DNA of 64,000 bases from Kalaharituber pfeilii (GCA_015179045.1 WHUZ01000010.1:186001-250000); one strand, 5' to 3'. Positions 31,561 to 42,221 are shown, counted from the first letter of the stretch. Notes: generated by a model from the sequence alone, not told the origin. Translations and numbers: made by a program.

Positions 31561-32482
31561 ATAGAAATTCGAGATCCACGAGAGATCTCCGGAAGATCCA
31601 CTCCCAGACTGGCTGGCTGCCCCCCCCCCCCCCCCACCCACAACCCCCTCATCCGACACAATGGGGCTCAGCCCCATCACCACCATCGTTGACACGCCTC
31701 CGGTGCAACCCACCACGGAAGAGCTGGGATTCAGCACCATCATCACCTGCTCGGAAGAGCCACCTGTGGAGCAGATTCCCGGAACCACACCGGTGCCCGC
31801 CCCGGGCCCCGCAAACACCTCCGTCACTCGAACCACAGAGGTCACGGCCAAGATGAGGAAGCGAAAAGGTAAAGTGGCGTCAGCCCAAGGGCCGTATGCC
31901 CTCAAGCGAAGACTTGACGACACGGAAGTACAGAAAATAGCCACCGCACCATAGGTTAGGACCTCAGCTGCCGACAGCATCCCTGTCAGTACCACAATGG
32001 TGACCCCCTCAGCCCCCACGCCCACCTCCATGCCCACGCCGAAACCCAAAACCTCTCAAACCACAAGAGCCAGATTCCTGACATACCCATCCACTTCCAG
32101 TGCTACCACTCCCAAATACGGCATCGTTGTACATGGAATAGCCCTGAGGAAGGACCTCGGGAATGTCTGGAGATGGATGGAAGCAGACAACAAGGACATA
32201 AAAAGGATTACGGGGATCAGACGGGACCTCTCCGGGCAGGCCAGTCTGGCCTGCCCGCATGCAGGGGTATCGACAGGGGAATGTAGACTACTTAGCCTGC
32301 CCGGTTGCAGAGGTTCTACTAACCGAAAAATAAGTATCCGGACAGGGAATAAATGCATACCATGCGCTATGCAGTAGTTGGCATAAACTAGCATATTTTC
32401 GTATGCTTGGCTGTGGATGTTTATGAGACCAGTCCAAATTTCGTGGATAGTGTCCAATTTTATTATGTCAGAAGTATCCGGA

Positions 32483-32542
32483 TAGTTGGATCGCCATAGC
32501 CCATAGGGCGGCACGCGATTAATGATATTAAAAAAAAAAAAA
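32483..32542 (+). mobile_element. LINE-A tail-only insertion (60 bp)
   Basis: TAGTTGGATCGCCATAGCCC and the rest of the hairpin plus As, flanked by AAGTATCCGGA (32472-32482 and 32543-32553), inside the left arm of the Mutator-like element. The copy at 62849 lacks it, giving an empty site near 63103. Confidence 0.92.
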
Positions 32543-32739
32543 AAGTATCCGGACTGCTGGCATAATGAATTTGGGACTTGCAACACCAACAGTCCTATAC
32601 CTACATATCAGGACAAGGAAAATAGATATAAGTCCTCTACTAGGAATATAAAAATGGCACTGCAGGTAACCTTGATAAGCACAGGTTCAGGCATTATAAT
32701 CAAAACTTACTATTCTGATAGGTCCTAAGATTTCGAGAC

Positions 32740-33070
32740 TGCTCTTCAGGGCTTTTCTAGAAGCTTTTCCAAGGCTATTCCAAGAGCTGTTCCAGGGGCT
32801 GTTCCAGAGGCCATTGAAATACTGTTTGAGAGGCTGTTAGAGCTCAAACGGCCTCCGAAACGGCCTCCGAAGTAGCCTCCGGAACAACCTCTGGAACGAC
32901 CTCCGGAACAGCCCCAGAACAGCCTCTGAACAGCCTCTGGGACACCCTCTTAAACAGCTGCTCGAACAGCTGCTCGTAGCATGTCAACAGCTACTCAAAC
33001 AGCCTCCGAAACAGCCTCCGCAAAAGCTTCCAGAAAAGCCCCCGGAACAGGCTACAGAAGAGCACTGCAA
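32740..33070. repeat. Degenerate 12-bp tandem repeat in the transposon core
   Basis: Units such as GCCTCCGAAACG and GCCTCCGGAACA repeat with many variants. A matching array lies at 63340-63550. Confidence 0.7.
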
Positions 33071-33500
33071 TAGCAGTGAAAACAAATACCTTCATTGTTG
33101 TAGATATTATTTTTATTGATAAAAGCAATATTGGGCTATTTGGTATGCGAATATTTCAATGTAGGCCCCAATAGCTACTCTTTTCTGGGGGCACCTATGA
33201 GAATATTAGTATCTTACTAAGTATGATACTTGAGTTTTTACCTGACCTTTTTTGCCTGCCGTCCTTATATATACTACCTTGTTCTTGTGTTCATTCTGCT
33301 GCTGTATAATAGGCCCAAATTCATTATGTCAGCTGTCCAGATACTTCTAACATAATAAAATTTGGACAATCTATCACGAATTGGACTAGTCTCATAGATA
33401 TCCATAGCCAAGCATACTAACATATGCTTGTTTAGACCAAATGCTGCTTATCGCATAATATGCATTTATCCCCTGTCCGGATACTGATTTTTTCGGCTAG

Positions 33501-33646
33501 CACAGGGGACGGCACAGGTCTTCAGATTGCATACTAGACTCAAGGTGTATGTATGCTGTCTATAGAGCCAATACATATACATACCTCGCCTCTCACGCAT
33601 ATGTATAAGCCTGGCATGCGATTTGAAGACCTGTGCCGTCCCCCTG
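33501..33646. mobile_element. CACTA-like MITE (146 bp) nested in the Mutator-like arm
   Basis: The ends read CACAGGGGACGGCACAGG and CCTGTGCCGTCCCCCTG and continue inverted for about 30 bp. TAG flanks both sides (33498-33500 and 33647-33649). The opposite arm of the host transposon lacks it, which defines the empty site. A 3-bp duplication and a CAC start fit the CACTA (CMC) group, but no coding sequence exists to prove it. Confidence 0.7.
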
Positions 33647-34105
33647 TAGATACCTCTGCAACCGGGCAGACTAGTCTACAGTCCCCTGTCGATACCCCTG
33701 CATCCGGGCAGGCCAGTCTGGCCTGCCCGGAGAGGTCCCGGGGATCAGATGGCTAATCAAGAAGACGACATTGCGGGAGGAGGGTAAGAAGACAAGTTCG
33801 GTAATCGTGTATCTGGAGGACACAGTGCAAGTAGACCAGGTGAGACTAGGCGGAAAATGGCTGAGAGCTTGCAAGTACGAGTGGGACAGAGGACGAAGAT
33901 AGGCAAAGGATGTCCCTCGTATCGGCTCAGACTACTCAATGCTCCATCCACAAAACTAGTGAGAGTCGTGGGTTCTACATGTTATCTAGTTTATTGTGGT
34001 TTTTCCTTTTCCATTATTTTTATGTAACTAAACCTCGCCATAGCCCAAAGGGCGGCATGCGAGTAATGATATATATAAAAAAAAAAAAAAATTCTCATAG
34101 AAATT

Positions 34106-34455
34106 GTATGTAATAATTGTATCGGAAAACTACCGACAATAGCAATTTGATGTATGAACTAGGCATTATACAACATTTACCCAATTAAAGCCTTAAATAT
34201 TACAAGGCCTATTGAGGATACAGTCTAGCTACAATTCTATGGCATTTATAGTGAGCGTTGAAGGGAAGTAGTGCATTTGTATGAGAATTGCATGTAAATG
34301 GATGCCAGTACATCAATGAAAATGTCATTGTACCATTAATGTCTTTTCGGAGCAAGTAGAGGTATTAAAGATGAAGAATTACCCTTATTTATTCCCCTGA
34401 AAAGTGCATACAAAATTCTTTTCTAGTGGTTGAGGTAAATGTTGCTGCGCATGGT
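34106..34455. other. Unique AT-rich spacer, no gene recognised
   Basis: No frame or repeat identified. It adjoins the left edge of duplication copy 2. Confidence 0.4.
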
Positions 34456-34968
34456 CCGTTTTGGTATAAAACATGTCTCAGGACGTGGTGTACGTCGTGT
34501 TGTGGCGAATTACAGTAGGTCCAGACTAATTCACAGGTACAATAAAACCACTTTCTTTGATGCAATGCAGAGAAGGAACTGATGTCATTGAAAAGAACTT
34601 CTTCAACTGAATACAACATTAAAGTCCAAAATTATCCCCGCCAGGATTTCTGTTGCCGCCTTCAAAAGCCAAAAGCTTTAGACCAAACCATTGCTCCCAA
34701 TGCTTCCATCTTTTTTTTTATATAAATTTTTTTTTTTTACTTTTTTTTTTTTACTTTTTTTTTTTTTTTTTCCGTACTTGTGCCGCCCAAGCAAAAAGGA
34801 TAATAGACTTTCCGATCAACCCTGAAACGAAGTCAACGAATGCCGCTGGTAATCCTATTAGTAGACAAGGTCTTCCTTCAATCTAGATTCTACTAATGCG
34901 GGTGTCTCTCGCTGTGATGATAAGGAAGTTAGTGCTTGTGAACTTAACTGTAGGAGGACAAGGTTGGC

Positions 34969-36272
34969 CTACGGTGAGTCATAAACGTAAGAGAAGTAAT
35001 TGCCGAATTCTCTGTTTTGGTAGATAACAACGTTGTATTGTTTACCCCTGTAAGCTGCAAGTTTGCTCTCTTTGAGAACGTTTTGAAAGCCGACCACCTG
35101 ATGCGGCCTGTGATCCCACTTCGAATCGACTCGAGAGGTACCCCAAACACTACCGTCGTTATGTAAGTAGTAAACTGTAATCGTGTTGTGCCCTGGGCCT
35201 GCAACTATCGCTACCGGAGAATTGAAGCGCACACTAGGGAGAAATGGAATAATTTCTCCCGATGATGGCGGTTCGTTCGGGTCTACCATTGTAACTGGTT
35301 AATAGAAACCACCGTGGTTGTACCCCACACCATGTTTACTACATACCTTTGAGCTGGCGAAATACAAGCACATTCATGTTGTTATCCACTGCATTATAAA
35401 CAATATAACGCTTTCCTTCATATACACATGCCGCCATATTGGTATCAGACTTGAGGTCCGAAAATTGAATGTATGCAACGCCTCTGACATCTTGCTCAAC
35501 TGTTGAACCCCTGCGTACACGTAACTTGGAATTCAGCACATGAGCAGCAAAATGTTATAACGACAACCCGGGAGTGCGATATCATACCCTGGGATCTGGT
35601 AGACTACTCGAGTCTTGTAGAAATCCTGTGAAGTAAGTGCAAGCTTTGAGTCGGCGGTCGGGATACCAATTGTATGATAACATTTGCAGCTGACTTCCAG
35701 CAATTGAGATGCCATCTTATCGACATCCCCTGTCCCCGACTTCAGTTCTGCAATAGTGTAAACAAGTTGCTGTGAGTTTGATTATGGTTAGCATTTCCAC
35801 CTCTACTCAAGAGCTATGAAAACATTGGGAAATGGCTCTAGGAAAAGATGGCACCATCTCCCCAGAATTATGTAAGCTGAGCGATTGAGACGGCGAGCAG
35901 AAATTTAGTTGTAATGTACATTATGCTGGGATACATGTAGTGAGAGATGAAAAATACGAAAAAAAAAGAAGAAAGTAACAATGTCGAACATACCTCAATC
36001 GGGGCCGGCCAGAACTTAGGTGGACAAAAATCTATACTTCCGAGAGTAGCTGTGATGGGGGTAGGTCCCTCTGGCAGCTCGGGGATATAATGGAATTTTT
36101 TAATGTCTTTCTTGTCGGCAAGAGGTGATCTGTAAATTGTACGGTCGGGACCTTGCCAAAAGATAACGAGATCTGTATCTGAGTTTCCAGATTCCTGCTC
36201 CTCTGGGATATTGGGATCAATCGCTGCGACGTATGAACCTGGGAGAGGCGTTATTTTTTCTACGTCGGCCAT
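34969..36272 (-). CDS. Six-bladed beta-propeller lectin-like protein, copy 2
   Basis: Four exons: 36272-35994, 35769-35588, 35510-35347 and 35294-34969, with the same exon lengths as copy 1 (279, 182, 164 and 326 nt) and 316 residues. Exon 4 differs from copy 1 by two compensating indels that keep the frame. Amino-acid changes are concentrated in exons 1 and 4 (for example N to D twice in exon 1, Y to W in the D-G-S-V block, S-C-E-P to R-G-K-Q). All splice sites are preserved, so both genes look functional. Role as for copy 1: carbohydrate binding inferred from family likeness, not shown. Confidence 0.7.
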
Positions 36273-37853
36273 GGCTTTCGGCAAGAGTTTTAGAAGGAGA
36301 TTAAGGCCTAAAATAATGAATTGAGGAAGAAAGCTCGAGGAGAGTTGATTTGGAACAACGCAGGATGCTGAGTAGATGGATGTGGACTTGTTCGGGGCAG
36401 TTGGGATTACTTTTATATTCTCTGAGGCCTCTTCTACACCTCGCTCGCTGTTAGTTATACAATCTCAGCCTGTTGCGGGCTGCTACACTGACGAATTCTT
36501 CCCTTGCTTCGAAACGCCAGTTTCCAAAACGTAACTGATTGCACACATATTCGTAAGTTCACATGCTCTATGGTCCTTGCTTTTTTCTTTTTGCTGCTTC
36601 AGCTGCTCTTTCCAAATGACTTGGACTCAGCTGAGTACTGCAGCTTTTTTGCGCTTGTTGCAGTTCATGATACTCAGCTGCACATTACGGTGTCCAATGC
36701 AAACTGAAAGTCAAACTTTACAAATCATTTCGCAATCGCTTCAGCTACGTTCATATTTGACGTGAGTTAGATTGCAGATCCCGCTCAATCTTGTCTCGGC
36801 AGCCTAATTATTCCCAGAAATGTTTTTGTGTAAGGAGGGATATACGTCAACTACTTTCCCATACTTAGATGGGATGAATGTGGTATTCGGATCCTGTAGA
36901 AATATATTGGAACGATTGGCTTATAATTCACCTCATTTAATATTACCTAAAGCATTGAAATTCGGACATGAAGGATTGGGCTTAGGGGCGTATTCCTATC
37001 AAATCCTCCCTAAATAGAGGCATAGCAAATTCGGTTCATGTGGGGATGAGGAATATTCAGGTCCGCTCGCAAACGGACCTCTCCATCCATGAGCAGGATG
37101 AGTTCGTGAGAGAACCAGTCCAGTTGCGAATAAATCTTTTTCTGATCACAGGCAAAAGGTTTTCTACTATAGTGGATTTTTTACATAGTGTTATGCCTTT
37201 GATTCTCTTCTGTCATCTACACATCGATTCTCAAAGAAAAACACATATTATAAGCTTGCATGCAGGTCATAGGCTCATGGTGCCAATAGCCTAAGTTAAT
37301 ACTATCACTTTCTGTTTCACCACGCATATCGATGTTTCCCGAACATATCCGCATTGTGTAGTATCACATAGTCTTGTGTCCCGGCCCAAAAAAAATAGGA
37401 AATATCGCCTAAATAGTAAATATCACTTGAGGTAGAACCTCTTCGGGCAGGCACATTCTGCCTGCGGCTCTCGGACCGCATTCAGGCCATAAACTTTGGC
37501 GCCATAACAGCAAGACAAAGTCTACGTAGTTCGGTTGTTGGAATGTCGTACAGGACTGTCTCAATGATTATCTGCTATTGCATAGCTGCTGCAGTAACAC
37601 ACTCGTCAGGACCATACTAGTACAATTACCTTTTACAGTTGGGATATTTCGGGAATGCCTGCAAGGTTGCTGAATTATGGCAAATAGAGTCTCTGGACTG
37701 TATGCATGAAGAATTTTCATCATGCCCTCAAGATCATTAGAGACTTCACACCCACAGTCACTGATACTAAGCCACCACCGCCGTCGACAAATGCCCTGCG
37801 GTATAGGTACTGTGTAACGGGAAAACAACACTGCTTGCGACCAAAATAACATA

Positions 37854-37926
37854 TTTTTTTTTTATTTTTTTATTTTTTTTTTTTTATATCATTGATCGCT
37901 TGCCGCCTTATAGGCTATGGCGATTT
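37854..37926 (-). mobile_element. LINE-A tail-only insertion, copy 2 of the one at 6908
   Basis: Same insertion and same AAATAACATA flanks (37844-37853 and 37927-37936). The T-run carries a few As. Confidence 0.85.
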
Positions 37927-38195
37927 AAATAACATAATTGACGAATACCACCGCAATCATGGAAAACGTGCTACGGTAACGATACCCCTTCACTTGCTCG
38001 GTGTATGTAGTATTCACGGGTTAACTTACATTCATTCTGCATGCCTCGCCTCTCCCGTCTCATGCATCCGTGAAACCTGCAGCACGTACAGCACCCGCGA
38101 CATTGAGTGGTCTGCACGATGCCAGACAGTCCACACAGAAAATCCCAAGACATCCCACCTAATGTGCCTACCCGGAGAAATTCTGAACTGGAGGA

Positions 38196-38266
38196 CTTCC
38201 TTTTTTTTTTTTTCCTTTTCTTATATCACAACACCCCGCTTATCGCTACTCACTGTGGCAGGACGC
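38196..38266 (-). mobile_element. LINE-B tail-only insertion (71 bp)
   Basis: T-rich run, TTATATCACAACACCCCGC, hairpin and GTGGCAGGACGC. Flanked by ACTGGAGGA (38187-38195 and 38267-38275). Copy 1 retains only a relic. Confidence 0.8.
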
Positions 38267-38465
38267 ACTGGAGGAGGACTAAACAGGCAGTCATGGAGCC
38301 GATCACCCCGTTATGGAGGTAGTCACATGCATCTGCGTATGGTCTGCGTTAGTAATTGGCTCAGAGCACGTGTGACTGTTGAACGCAGAGTGCCTGAGCC
38401 AAGACATGGTTGTATTGTACTGGAGGTGAAATTCAGCTACCATGATGACAATGTCTTGCTTCAGC

Positions 38466-38660
38466 TTATAACTTGACGACGCTTAGGAAGCTCAAGCGCT
38501 GAGCAACCAAGCCATCGCTGCCAAGTGTTAAGAACTTTAGCGCATTGGAAGTGAAAAACTTTACACCTGCTGGCTTCATGTGGTTATAAGACCTGTATCT
38601 ATAGATCAAACCAATTGTGCCCACAGTTATCAAACTCGCTGTGTCCTTCACAGTCGCCAT
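38466..38660 (-). CDS. Small conserved open frame, unknown (copy 2)
   Basis: 64 residues, product identical to 7373-7567. No family recognised. Confidence 0.25.
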   Translation of the reverse strand: MATVKDTASLITVGTIGLIYRYRSYNHMKPAGVKFFTSNALKFLTLGSDGLVAQRLSFLSVVKL

Positions 38661-39315
38661 GAAGTAGTTATGTGCTAAATTATGTATATGCTATAGGTTT
38701 CTTTTTATTTTTTCACCTCCAACTGAGCGAAGAGGCGGAAAAAAAAGAAACAAAACGCTAAAGTTGTGATTCGTGAGCGGGCCGCTTCATGCACGGGGGA
38801 ACCGTTCCAGGACTGAACTCGCGAGTGGACCAGAACACATCGGCTTTGACTCCTTCCGACCTACAGTGAAACCAGTCACATTGGATAACGCCAGGACCAG
38901 CGTGTTTTCCAATAAGGCAGGCGATCCGCTTAGACAGGTTGGAGCGGAGGTCAATTCTTGTGCTATATACATGCATGCGCAATCAGAACTATAGCAGATA
39001 CGTACATGTATAACTTACAGGAGCAAGTTAAGAGGTAAAACATGCCTATTTCAGAGGGCATTTTAAGCCTAACAAGGTCAAGTGCTTTTCCAAGCGTTGA
39101 AGTGAAAGTGCGGCTTGTTCGTCCTCTGAAACTGGAGTCTGGGACTGGGTTGAACGAGGTGGTTGATTCCAGACAATGCATCGCCTGCCTCAAGGACTGG
39201 CCCATGCGCCTCGGAGCCATATTGGTCTTGACCAGCTGAGTCTTCAGCTATAAGCTCGGCCGATAAGTGTGAATTAAGCGATCCAACATCACTTCTTGCA
39301 TGTCCTAAATTATCT

Positions 39316-39441
39316 CTTGAGCTGGGTCCACAAATTCGGTGGCTTGAATATTGTTACTCTTCAGCGGGGTTCAGAAATTCGGTGGCATGAATATTGATAC
39401 TCTCCAGCTGGATCCACAAATTCGGTGGCCTGAATCTTGAT
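39316..39441. repeat. Three-unit minisatellite
   Basis: Three units of about 48 bp around AATTCGGTGGC, against two units in copy 1. Confidence 0.7.
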
Positions 39442-39483
39442 AGTACCGGAGACCTCAGTTCTGAGACTACCGTAAAGCCTCGC

Positions 39484-40033
39484 CACCCCCGTCGCCACCT
39501 AAGACAAGAGGAAAGCTTCCGACACAGGAAGAAGCATTCCGGCGACACCGCGCCCGAAAGGGCCGCGACACCACCACCAAGTCCACACCAACCACTCCCG
39601 ACGCCATCACCAAGGGAGAAGCAGGCGTCGTAATACACGGCATCCCATTAAGGAAGGATTTGGGGAAGGTTAAGAAGTGGTTGGGAGCAGCGAACCGGGA
39701 GCTAGGGAAGGTTATGGGGATTCGCTGGCTCAGGAAGAAGAGCTTGTTGGAGGAGGGAAAACAGACAAGCTCGGTGGTACTTTACTTGGAGAAGGAGGTG
39801 GCGATCGAGAAGGTGAGACTGAGCGGACGATGGCACAAGTGTGCCCGGTATGAGTCGGAGAGGGGACGGAAGTAGGAGATTATACTGGGCGCCACCCGCA
39901 ACACGGAGGGATCCGCGGGCAATACATGTAGTTAGGTAGTTAGGATTGGTGTTTTTATATTTTCTTTAACTAAGACCCTCGCCATAGCCCGTTGGGCGGC
40001 ACGCGAGTATTGATATTAAAAAAAAAAAAAAAA
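39484..40033 (+). mobile_element. ORF1-only element, 550 bp, frame intact
   Basis: The plus-strand frame is open from the insertion point to the stop at 39875 (130 codons). It has K-T-R-G-K-L, V-V-I-H-G-I-P-L-R-K-D-L-G-K, G-I-R-W-L-R-K-K-S-L-L-E-E-G, S-S-V-V-L-Y-L-E and ends Y-E-S-E-R-G-R-K. The order of blocks suggests an RRM-like or gag-like fold as in LINE ORF1 proteins, without the zinc knuckle. The LINE-A 3' UTR and hairpin (loop GTT) follow at once. The duplication GTAAAGCCTCGC (39472-39483 and 40034-40045) is exact, and copy 1 near 8313 shows the empty site. Confidence 0.9.
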
Positions 40034-40466
40034 GTAAAGCCTCGCGAATAAGACCTACTCTTTAGTAAGACTATGCTCGTGAATAAGTCCCTGGTTCGCA
40101 GCTACAGAAGAACCCCTCATAGTGGATATTTTCGAGGATGGACCTTCTAGCCAATAACGCCTCATATCCAGTGAGAGAGGTTTATTGAGCGAGAGTCTAT
40201 CTTCATACCAATAGTGTCAAAACATGAATGGAGATGACTCAGCAATATAGAGTCTTAATAGCTGACTTAAGATTCAGTCCGGCTTGAGATTCAGCGCTCG
40301 GTGTTCCCAACTGAGCCCGCCATGATGTCGGTCTGGGCCGGTCCAGGCCGTCCAGGCCGTCCAGGCCGGTCAGGCCATTCAGGCCAGGCCACGCCATTCA
40401 TGCCAGTGCAGAACAAAGAGTGAAATAGCATGGCTATGTACATGAGACAATAATAGGTGGTGAAAT

Positions 40467-40524
40467 GCCCTGCCATGGCGAACAGCTACAAGCGGGGTCA
40501 CGTGAAATAAAAAAAAAAAAAAAA
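40467..40524 (+). mobile_element. LINE-B tail-only insertion (58 bp) with empty site in copy 1
   Basis: GCCCTGCCATGGCG to TCACGTGAAAT and As. Flanked by the 12-bp duplication AGGTGGTGAAAT (40455-40466 and 40525-40536). Copy 1 near 8724-8735 carries a single AGGTGGTGAAAT, so the event postdates the segmental duplication. Confidence 0.95.
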
Positions 40525-40878
40525 AGGTGGTGAAATAAACATATGCGGTATCTGAAAGAATAATGGGCAGGGAAAGAAATACACGTGAACAGAATGAGAG
40601 GTGGTGAAAAAACACACGTTTCACGAGATATGAGACTTCAATCTGAAAGAACCATAGGTGGTGAAATGAATAGACGGGTATGTGACCGCGTGGAGATTTG
40701 TCGAGGTTTAAAAAATTAAAAAGTTATACCTAAATGGTCTGGACCTGTCTCGACCGGTCTGGGCCGCCTGGAGCAGTCTGGACTAGCCTGGCCTGAATAG
40801 CATCAACCAATCAGTAACTGAAATTAGGCCTTTGATCATCAAGAACAGCCTACATCCGCGGAATAAAATACAACCAAC

Positions 40879-42221
40879 ATCACCACTTGGGGAAGCTGGG
40901 CATGGACGGACTATGCGAAAGGCACCCCCAGGAAGACCAAAATCGACCAACTAACAAGATGGCAATACACAGTAGCCAGGGAGATCAGAGGAGCCCCGTG
41001 GGGGACAAGACGGGATGTGGTGGAAGGGCTCGCAAACCTGGAAAGCATGGAGACGTTTGTCAACAGTGAGTCTGAAAGAGTGGAGGAAAGGACACTACGC
41101 TTTTACGACGAACCTCTGAGAGACCCCCAAACAGACACCAACTATCTGAGAGGCTCCCTATGCCACCGGCACCCTACCGCTACACATGTTACCTGCCCAC
41201 CCGAGAGATACCTCAAGGGAGGAGTAGGAAAGAATCATCGCCAAAGAAGAAGATGAAGGATGGATAAGTGTCTACACTGATGGAAGCAGAATAGATGGGA
41301 CCACTGGAGCCGGAGCTTATCACAACCAGGCAAGTACATCACTCTACCTGGGCGCCTGGTCCACGGTCAACGACGTGGAGCTGGTCGCCATGAGCGAAGC
41401 GATGAATCAGGACGGAGAGGTACTAATCATCACGGACTCAAAAATCGCTATATCCAAACTGAGGAAGATCACGGATGGGGACCCAACCCATGAGAGACCC
41501 GCGCAAATTGTGAGAGAACGGTGGGAAAAAAGAGTGAAACGAGGCGAACTAGACAGAGCTATCATGTGGGTCAAATCGCACGTGGGCATCCAAGGCAACA
41601 CCCAAGCCGACAGGGCGGCCAAAGTCAGCACTGCCCTACAGTACCAAGACGAGACAGTTTCAGAGGCCGGAATGTGCCAGTTCGTGAGGGCTCAAAGAGC
41701 CGAAGAAAGAAACAGACTACAACTGATGTATCGGCCCCTCCAGCGGCTAGCCACCAGAAAGGTGGTCGCCACCCTAGTGGGCATCATAGGCAACAAGGGG
41801 CTACGACAGTAGAGGCACCAAATTGGAAAGGCGGACTCACCGGAGTGCAGGTAGTGTGGCAAAGCCCTCGAGAACGTTACCCACATCCTCAACGATTGCG
41901 AGACATGGAAGAAAAGATGGCCGGGAGGGGATGCAGACCTGAAAGCACCCCCCAAACAAGAGAAGGATGAGGAAAGAGACAAATTGATGGAACTACTGGA
42001 ATGGGCAGGACGGGACTGATTTCAGACATTTCCCTATTTAATTTCTTATCCATTCGAAGAACGGGCAGGACGGGATTGATCTCAGACATTTTCTTTTTAA
42101 TTTATATCCATCCTAACTCAAACATTTCCTTATATGTTTTCTACTTACCCCTCTCTAATATGTAACTAAAGTTGCCATAGCCCACAGGGCGGCATGCGAC
42201 TAATGATATAAAAAAAAAAAA
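40879..42221 (+). mobile_element. LINE-A, 5'-truncated, with two stop codons
   Basis: Starts in the region after RT (G-M-D-G-L-C-type frame-shifted start, then V-V-E-G-L-A-N-L-E-S), then RNase H (Y-T-D-G-S-R near 41275; T-D-S-K-I-A; K-S-H-V-G-I-Q-G-N) and a damaged knuckle. TAG replaces the expected Trp codons near 41811 and 41853. The 3' UTR contains a 60-bp tandem duplication (around 42000-42115) and the tail ends at 42221. Confidence 0.8.

Larger units (their letters stand above)
32222..33740. mobile_element. Mutator-like non-autonomous element, 1.5 kb, 9-bp duplication
   Basis: Termini read CGGGACCTCTCCGGGCAGG and its complement, flanked by GGGATCAGA (32213-32221 and 33741-33749). Each end carries a palindrome, GGGCAGGCCAG-T-CTGGCCTGCCC. 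Inverted similarity between the arms extends at least 300 bp inward on each side. The core (about 32740-33070) is a degenerate tandem array of 12-bp units such as CCTCCGGAACAG. No transposase is visible. Removing the element plus one repeat restores the frame G-I-R-W-L-I-K-K of the host ORF1-only element. A 9-bp duplication with long TIRs fits a Mutator-like element best. Confidence 0.8.
30465..34091 (+). mobile_element. ORF1-only element split by LINE-A and Mutator-like insertions
   Basis: The element body is 30465-30467, 31570-32221 and 33741-34091. Its frame shows M-G-L-S-P-I-T-T-I and K-R-K-G-K (31661-31954, then a stop), Y-G-I-V-V-H-G-I-A-L-R-K-D-L (about 32118-32160) and, beyond the DNA transposon, V-I-V-Y-L-E-D-T and K-Y-E-W-D-R-G-R-R-stop near 33899. 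It ends with the LINE-A hairpin and As. The 14-bp duplication TTCTCATAGAAATT (30451-30464 and 34092-34105) encloses the whole nest. Confidence 0.8.
34456..40878. repeat. Segmental duplication, copy 2
   Basis: Direct-orientation partner of 2043-9078. It lacks the element found at 5000-6450 but carries its own insertions at 39484-40033 and 40467-40524, plus about 110 bp of extra DNA near 38328. The right end coincides with the start of a LINE-A copy at 40879. Confidence 0.9.
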
